Below the pieces are notes generated by a model that was not told the DNA's origin, did no database searches, and was given only the letters and a program-made list of their open reading frames with translations. A stretch of DNA of 28,000 bases from Paracoccaceae bacterium (GTDB lineage Bacteria; Pseudomonadota; Alphaproteobacteria; Rhodobacterales; Rhodobacteraceae). The DNA lies in the NCBI GenBank assembly GCA_020852535.1, contig JADZAO010000052.1, positions 1 to 28,000 of the forward strand, in the 5' to 3' direction. Positions 23,841 to 28,000 of the stretch are shown piece after piece. Each line of letters begins with the position of its first letter. Within the stretch, counting starts at the first letter, position 1. The position numbers were made by a program, and so were the translations under genes.

Positions 23841-23868
23841 ATTTATGTCAGCCTTATTGACTTTCCAA
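23841..23868 (-). promoter_or_regulatory. Candidate petPR promoter
   Basis: Minus-strand TTGGAA (23863-23868) and ATAAAT (23841-23846) are separated by 16 bases, giving a short leader before the petP start. It lies in the ilvE/petP divergent region of about 149 bases. Confidence 0.3.
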
Positions 23869-23966
23869 GTACAGACTGTTATCCAAGACTTCAGCTTTGC
23901 GTAACTTATGGCCATTTTTTACTTAGCCCACGCAACATTCACAAACTTTACCCGTGGGGAAGGACA

Positions 23967-24833
23967 ATGGCAGGTTACGACGATCGTGACGGCTTCATCT
24001 GGATGGATGGCAAACTGGTGGAATGGCGTCGAGCAAACGTCCATATCCTGACCCATGCCCTGCATTACGCCTCTTCCGTGTTCGAGGGCGAACGCTGCTA
24101 CAACGGAAAAATCTTCAAATCTTCAGAACATTCGGCCAGACTGTTGAGATCGGGCGAGATGCTCGACATGCCAATCTCTTACACCATCGAACAAATCAAT
24201 GCGGCCAAGGAAGAGGTCTTACGGGCCAACGGCCTAACCAATGCCTATGTGCGCGCCATCGCCTATCGCGGTGCGGGCGAAGAGATGGGTGTTGCCTCGC
24301 AGGCCAACCCCGTTCGCCTTGCTATTGCCTGCTGGACATGGGGCGCCTATTATGGCGACGCCAAAATGAAAGGCGCGAAGCTCGACATCGCCAAGTGGAA
24401 ACGTCCCTCGTCCGAAACCATCCCCTGCGAGGCGAAAGCCTCGGGCCTTTATATGATCTGCACGATGGCCAAACACGCAGCACAGGCTAAGGGTTGCTCC
24501 GACGCCATGATGTTCGACTACCGCGGCTATGTTGCAGAAGCAACCGGCGCAAACATATTCTTCGTACGTGACGGCGAAGTCTACACCCCTACCCCCGACT
24601 GCATCCTAAACGGCATCACCCGCCAGACCGTCATCGGCATGCTCCACAAAATGCAGATCAAGGTGCACGAACGCCACATCGAAGCGCACGAACTCGCCAC
24701 ATTCGAACAATGCTGGCTTACCGGCACGGCAGCCGAAATAACTCCCGTCAGCCAGATCGGAGATTACACGTTCAAGGTCGGCGATATCACAAGACGCGTG
24801 GCGACAGACTACGATGCACTGGTTCAAGCGTAA
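23967..24833 (+). CDS. ilvE: Branched-chain amino acid aminotransferase
   Basis: 288 aa, class IV PLP aminotransferase. Transfers amino groups between glutamate and the keto acids of valine, leucine and isoleucine. Seen: N-terminal GFIWMDGKLVEWRRANVH and HALHYASSVFEGERCY, the PLP-binding Lys157 in CEAKASGLYM, YVAEATGANIFFV with the PLP-contact Glu, and CILNGITRQTVI. The ATG at 23967 has GGGGAAGGA just upstream. It is divergent from petP. D-amino acid or aminodeoxychorismate enzymes share the fold, but the GERCY and LNGITR motifs fit IlvE best. Confidence 0.92.
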   Translation: MAGYDDRDGFIWMDGKLVEWRRANVHILTHALHYASSVFEGERCYNGKIFKSSEHSARLLRSGEMLDMPISYTIEQINAAKEEVLRANGLTNAYVRAIAYRGAGEEMGVASQANPVRLAIACWTWGAYYGDAKMKGAKLDIAKWKRPSSETIPCEAKASGLYMICTMAKHAAQAKGCSDAMMFDYRGYVAEATGANIFFVRDGEVYTPTPDCILNGITRQTVIGMLHKMQIKVHERHIEAHELATFEQCWLTGTAAEITPVSQIGDYTFKVGDITRRVATDYDALVQA

Positions 24834-25108
24834 AAATCATAGCAACTTCTTCATCCTTGGAAGTATAATCTGCTTGAACACTACCACAGATAGTAAATCT
24901 GCATCACAATAACTTATGAGGTGCTAATAAAAACACTTCCTAAAATTTTGGGAATAATTCCGTCGCCTCTACCCACAAAAGCAGCATCCCTTCAGAAATG
25001 CACCGCTCGCACCCCGTAACGCATTCAGCCTTGTCCAACGCAAAATACCGCGCCACCTTTAAAATATCTTCCTACTGACCCAACCACCATCACAGTACTT
25101 CAGTAAGA
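24834..25108. other. 275-bp gap after ilvE
   Basis: Convergent between ilvE and queG. A+T-rich in its first half, with no credible frame and no clear terminator hairpin. Confidence 0.4.
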
Positions 25109-26161
25109 CTAACCCTTCAACCTAAGCCCACCACCCAATTGGCTCAAAGCCCAAGCCGCTGCATCCGCCACCGCAGGGTCAGGATCATCCAACACTGACG
25201 CTGCAACGGGCACCAACGCAAGCATCCCAGAATTACCAATGGCATAAAGCACATTCCGCACAAACCTGTCCCGCCCGATCCGCTTAACGGGCGACCCCGC
25301 AAAGCGCGCCCGAAACGCGGCATCGTCAAGTGCCGCAAGTTCCGCCAATTCCAGTGCCCCAACCCGCGGCTGATACCCCAAATCCTGCGCGGCGACCGCA
25401 AACTTGTTCCATGGGCACACCGCCAGACAATCGTCACAGCCGTAAATCCGATTCCCCATCAACCTGCGCAATTCTTCATCCACCGGCCCCTTATGCTCAA
25501 TGGTTAGGTAAGAAATGCACCGCCGCGCATCCAAATGGTAAGGTGCCGGAAAGGCATCCGTCGGACAAATATCCAAACAAGCCGTACAAGACCCACAATG
25601 GGTGACCTCGGCCACATCTCTCGGCAATTCGATAGTAGTAAAAATCGCCGCCAGAAAAAACCAGCTTCCCAAATCACGCGCGAGTAAATTGGTATGCTTT
25701 CCCTGCCACCCCAGCCCCGCCGCCTGCGCAAGCGGCTTCTCCATCACAGGTGCCGTGTCGACAAAAACCTTGATTTTACCCCCACCCTGATCAATCAGCC
25801 AGCGCCCCACTCGTTTGAGCCGCCGTTTAACGAGATCATGGTAATCCTTACCCTGCGCATAAACCGAAACCGCCCCCCGCTCCGGCTGCGACAGTACCTC
25901 CAGCGGGTCCGCTTGCGGCGTGTAAACCTCAGCCAACATCACCACCGAACGCGCCTCGGGCCACAAAACCGCTGCCGACCCACGCCATTCGGCACGGCTT
26001 TCCATCCAGCCCATCTGCCCATGACGCCCCTCGGCCAGCCACGCCGCCAATCGGACCGCTGCCTCTGGCACCGCATCGGGCGCACAAATACCGACCTTGG
26101 AGAACCCCTCATCCATTGCCCGCGCCACAAGGGCAACCTTCAACGCGCCTGCGTCTTTCAT
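25109..26161 (-). CDS. queG: tRNA epoxyqueuosine(34) reductase
   Basis: 350 aa. Cobalamin-dependent iron-sulfur enzyme performing the last step of queuosine formation at tRNA wobble position 34. Seen: N-terminal DUF1730-type domain (GFSKVGICAPDA, GRHGQMGWME, YAQGKDYHDLVK), the catalytic-Asp region VFVDTAPVMEKPLAQAAGLG, GKHTNLLARDLGSWFF, and two [4Fe-4S] motifs CGSCTACLDICP and CDDCLAVCPW. A HEAT-like tail follows (DDPDPAVADAAAWALSQLG). Follows the GST gene after 93 bases on the same strand; the pair recurs in Rhodobacterales (from memory). Confidence 0.95.
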   Translation of the reverse strand: MKDAGALKVALVARAMDEGFSKVGICAPDAVPEAAVRLAAWLAEGRHGQMGWMESRAEWRGSAAVLWPEARSVVMLAEVYTPQADPLEVLSQPERGAVSVYAQGKDYHDLVKRRLKRVGRWLIDQGGGKIKVFVDTAPVMEKPLAQAAGLGWQGKHTNLLARDLGSWFFLAAIFTTIELPRDVAEVTHCGSCTACLDICPTDAFPAPYHLDARRCISYLTIEHKGPVDEELRRLMGNRIYGCDDCLAVCPWNKFAVAAQDLGYQPRVGALELAELAALDDAAFRARFAGSPVKRIGRDRFVRNVLYAIGNSGMLALVPVAASVLDDPDPAVADAAAWALSQLGGGLRLKG

Positions 26162-26254
26162 TCTGGCTTAAATGTCCTCAGGATAATGGCACCAAAGGCA
26201 TAAAAAGGCAGAATGCCCTCACAGATTTCCTATGAAAATCCACTTTCCGTAAAC

Positions 26255-26920
26255 TCAGAAATCAAGGTCCGCATAATGCTGCGGCGGTGGAAATCCTGGT
26301 ACTTGATCAGCCAGCAGCGTGCGAAAAGCAGGTCTCGACTTTATCTTGGCATACCATTCCTTCACCGTGGCAGAACGATTCCAGTCCACATCGCTGATAT
26401 AATCCAGACAAGACAAATGTGCCGCTGCCGTCAGATCGGCCAACGTCATCACATCGCCAGCCAGCCAACGCCGCTGGTCTAACAACCAACCCATATAATC
26501 AAGGTGATATTTAATCCGAGTCGCCCCAAATTTAACATTCTTGCTGTCAGGGTAGCCCTGCCCCATGATTTTCTTATTTATACGCTCGTAAAGGAGCTTT
26601 GACGTAACCTCATCGTGAAATTTGTCATCAAACCATGCACACAGCCGACGCACCTCATGTCGCAGCTCGGCCTCACACGGCATCAGTTGCGGCGCGGGGT
26701 GGCATTCTTCAAGATACTCGCAGATCGCTTGACTTTCTGTCAGCACCTTGGTGTCGATCTTCAGGATCGGAACTTTACCCGCCGGATTTCGACGCAAGAA
26801 ATCCGGTGAAGGATTCCAATAGCGCTCTTCAACAAGTTCTACCTCAAGCCGCTTCTCGGCCAGCGTCAAGCGGACCTTCCGGCAAAAGGGTGACAGGGGG
26901 AAGTGATAGAGCCGGATCAT
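26255..26920 (-). CDS. Glutathione S-transferase family protein
   Basis: 221 aa, cytosolic. The N-terminal thioredoxin-like domain has the LSPFCRKVRLTLAEK active-site helix with a Ser/Cys pair, NPAGKVPIL (cis-Pro) and LTESQAICEYLEE (glutathione gamma-Glu contact, ES). The helical C-terminal domain ends with LAGDVMTLADLTAAAHLSCLDYI, the usual capping motif. The substrate is unknown. It lies directly upstream of queG, probably in one transcript. Confidence 0.9.
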   Translation of the reverse strand: MIRLYHFPLSPFCRKVRLTLAEKRLEVELVEERYWNPSPDFLRRNPAGKVPILKIDTKVLTESQAICEYLEECHPAPQLMPCEAELRHEVRRLCAWFDDKFHDEVTSKLLYERINKKIMGQGYPDSKNVKFGATRIKYHLDYMGWLLDQRRWLAGDVMTLADLTAAAHLSCLDYISDVDWNRSATVKEWYAKIKSRPAFRTLLADQVPGFPPPQHYADLDF

Positions 26921-27016
26921 AACCTAGTATCACACTTTTGTAACGCCTACGAACTCATTGCCCGCTCTGGGGACAAATTTCAACTGCGAATAAAACGCAG
27001 CTTGACCAACAAAAGT

Positions 27017-27799
27017 CTATTTTTCGAAACAGTCCACCCGCGTATCAGCGACAATTGTTTCAACGCCGCCCATAATAGACCGCGTCCGTTGCCGAATAAA
27101 GGAAGACGGATTGGCCGCATCGCGGTTCTGCGGATCGGGCAAAACCGCCGCGAGACGTGCCGCTTGCATAGGCGACAGATCCCGCGCATCGACCCCAAAG
27201 TAATGTTGCGCCGCCGCCTGCACGCCAAACACGCCCGTCCCAAACTCAGCCACGTTCAGATAAACCTCAAGAATACGACTCTTCGACCAAAACAGCTCGA
27301 CCACAGGGGTCATCGTGGCTTCCATCGCCTTTCGTAGCCATGATCGGCCATGCCACAGAAAAACGTTCTTAACCATTTGCTGGCTAATGGTCGAAGCACC
27401 ACGGTTCGATCCCTCAGTCACCGCCTCACGAATCGCCTTCATGTCAAAGCCCCAGTGCAAACAGAAATTAGCATCCTCTGCCGCCACAACCGACCGCACC
27501 ACAGTGGGTGCCATCTCATCAATCGAGAGCCAATCTTTCTCAATTCCACCCAACCGCCAAGCCTCACCAATCTGATAGAGATTGATCGGTGGCGGCAGCA
27601 CCAAAAACAGCAAAATCAGCGCCAGATAAAACGCCGCGATACCTGCAGCAATCCGTCCTGCCAAAACCAGAACCAACCGTTTCGTCACGAGGCCAAAAGA
27701 CACTACCAAAGCCTTTGACGAAACCGCAGCAGACTTTTTCGTCCGCCGTTTCGACGGACTCAGAGAAGGCCCTTTTTGTGAGAGAGTATCATCGCTCAT
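27017..27799 (-). CDS. mtgA: Monofunctional biosynthetic peptidoglycan glycosyltransferase
   Basis: 260 aa from the ATG at 27799 (MSDDTLSQKG). A GT51 glycosyltransferase that polymerises lipid II glycan strands outside the inner membrane. A basic N-terminus is followed by one membrane helix (LVLVLAGRIAAGIAAFYLAL), then the catalytic Glu in VVAAEDANFCLHWGFD, RGASTISQQMVKNVFL, RKAMEATMTPVVE, and KSRILEVYLNVAEFGTGVFG. Upstream in-frame starts (GTG at 27817, ATG at 27811) exist; no start has a visible Shine-Dalgarno. An unusual inverted repeat covers the region just upstream. Confidence 0.93.
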   Translation of the reverse strand: MSDDTLSQKGPSLSPSKRRTKKSAAVSSKALVVSFGLVTKRLVLVLAGRIAAGIAAFYLALILLFLVLPPPINLYQIGEAWRLGGIEKDWLSIDEMAPTVVRSVVAAEDANFCLHWGFDMKAIREAVTEGSNRGASTISQQMVKNVFLWHGRSWLRKAMEATMTPVVELFWSKSRILEVYLNVAEFGTGVFGVQAAAQHYFGVDARDLSPMQAARLAAVLPDPQNRDAANPSSFIRQRTRSIMGGVETIVADTRVDCFEK

Positions 27800-27856
27800 A
27801 ACGCGCAACATAGCCACGATGCAAGCGGCGTGGTCAACCCACGCCGCTTGCGCGTT
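27800..27856 (-). repeat. Strong hairpin with competing pairing before mtgA
   Basis: Perfect 13-base arms GCAAGCGGCGTGG (27821-27833) and its complement (27839-27851) around a five-base loop. Overlapping this, AACGCGCAA (27800-27808, directly before the mtgA ATG) is exactly complementary to 27848-27856. The outer pairing and the hairpin share 27848-27851, so they compete at the base. There is no U-run on the minus strand, so it is not an ordinary terminator for the gene to the right. Confidence 0.55.
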
Positions 27857-27899
27857 TTCAGCTTAGGCAGATTTTTTCTGCGTACGTAGCAAGTAAGAC

Positions 27900-27927
27900 A
27901 AAAGGCCCCATTCTCAGCGGAGCCCTT
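27900..27927 (-). terminator. Probable terminator of the right-end gene
   Basis: On the minus strand, a few bases past the stop at 27932, AAGGGCTCC and GGGGCCTTTT can pair imperfectly around a short loop, ending in a T-run. Fair rho-independent terminator candidate. Confidence 0.5.
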
Positions 27928-27931
27928 CCGC

Positions 27932-28000
27932 TCACTCAACAAAAGCCTTAGCCCCCTCATCTGTCAGCGGATGCGCTAGATGAACAAGCATCTCCTTAGG
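27932..28000 (-). CDS. C-terminal end of a gene, possibly transaldolase
   Basis: Only the last 22 codons are in the window, reading PKEMLVHLAHPLTDEGAKA and ending FVE. HPLTDEG close to the C-terminus is typical of the small transaldolase/fructose-6-phosphate aldolase family, which usually continues with FLADW; here the protein stops at FVE, somewhat shorter. The family call rests on this one motif. Confidence 0.35.
   Translation of the reverse strand, partial: PKEMLVHLAHPLTDEGAKAFVE

Noticed and set aside
1..28000. CRISPR arrays, tRNAs, rRNAs, insertion sequences, prophage or defence genes
   Set aside because: I looked for repeat-spacer patterns, T-loop motifs, transposase motifs and flanking terminal repeats on both strands and found none.

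Overview
The window looks like chromosomal DNA of an alphaproteobacterium of the order Rhodobacterales, probably the Roseobacter group. The evidence is the petABC cytochrome bc1 operon with petP/petR-type regulators elsewhere in the window, the xseB-ispA-dxs cluster, the GST-queG pair, a 95-residue HU protein, and protein sequences typical of that order. The genus cannot be decided from sequence alone. I see no tRNA, rRNA, CRISPR array, insertion sequence or phage gene.

Layout. 1-2830: the end of a P1B-type metal ATPase, then a stand-alone aldehyde dehydrogenase. 2831-4858: a decayed stretch holding rluA, a truncated homocysteine S-methyltransferase remnant and non-coding DNA. 4859-6738: a lipoprotein with a lytic transglycosylase fold, then convergent genes for LolA and a PAP2 phosphatase. 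7094-9845: petABC, closed by a bidirectional terminator. 9936-14570: a leftward thiamine uptake locus, thiB-thiB-thiP-thiQ, in which a riboswitch-plus-thiB unit is tandemly duplicated. 14843-16496: aroC and HU. 16648-19155: AMP nucleosidase and a divergent SDR-family protein. 19433-23817: a leftward row petP-petR-(histone deacetylase remnant)-xseB-ispA-dxs, with ilvE divergent from petP. 25109-28000: queG, GST, mtgA and the last 22 codons of a possible transaldolase.

How the genes work together. petABC encodes the whole three-subunit bc1 complex, and petP/petR resemble the regulators linked to bc1 expression in Rhodobacter. dxs makes DXP, which feeds both isoprenoids (through ispA, lipids and quinones) and thiamine synthesis. 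The thi locus imports thiamine and is controlled by TPP riboswitches. Most of the rest is housekeeping: envelope (LolA, MtgA), tRNA/rRNA modification (RluA, QueG), amino acids (AroC, IlvE).

Most notable. I found no wholly new system. The strongest non-routine signal is the duplicated riboswitch-thiB unit: the upstream copy is canonical, while the downstream copy, which drives the transporter genes, has changes at normally near-invariant positions of the TPP aptamer. Two gene remnants (histone deacetylase, homocysteine methyltransferase) and long non-coding gaps point to ongoing gene loss. Two unexplained inverted-repeat leaders, before aroC and mtgA, also deserve a look.
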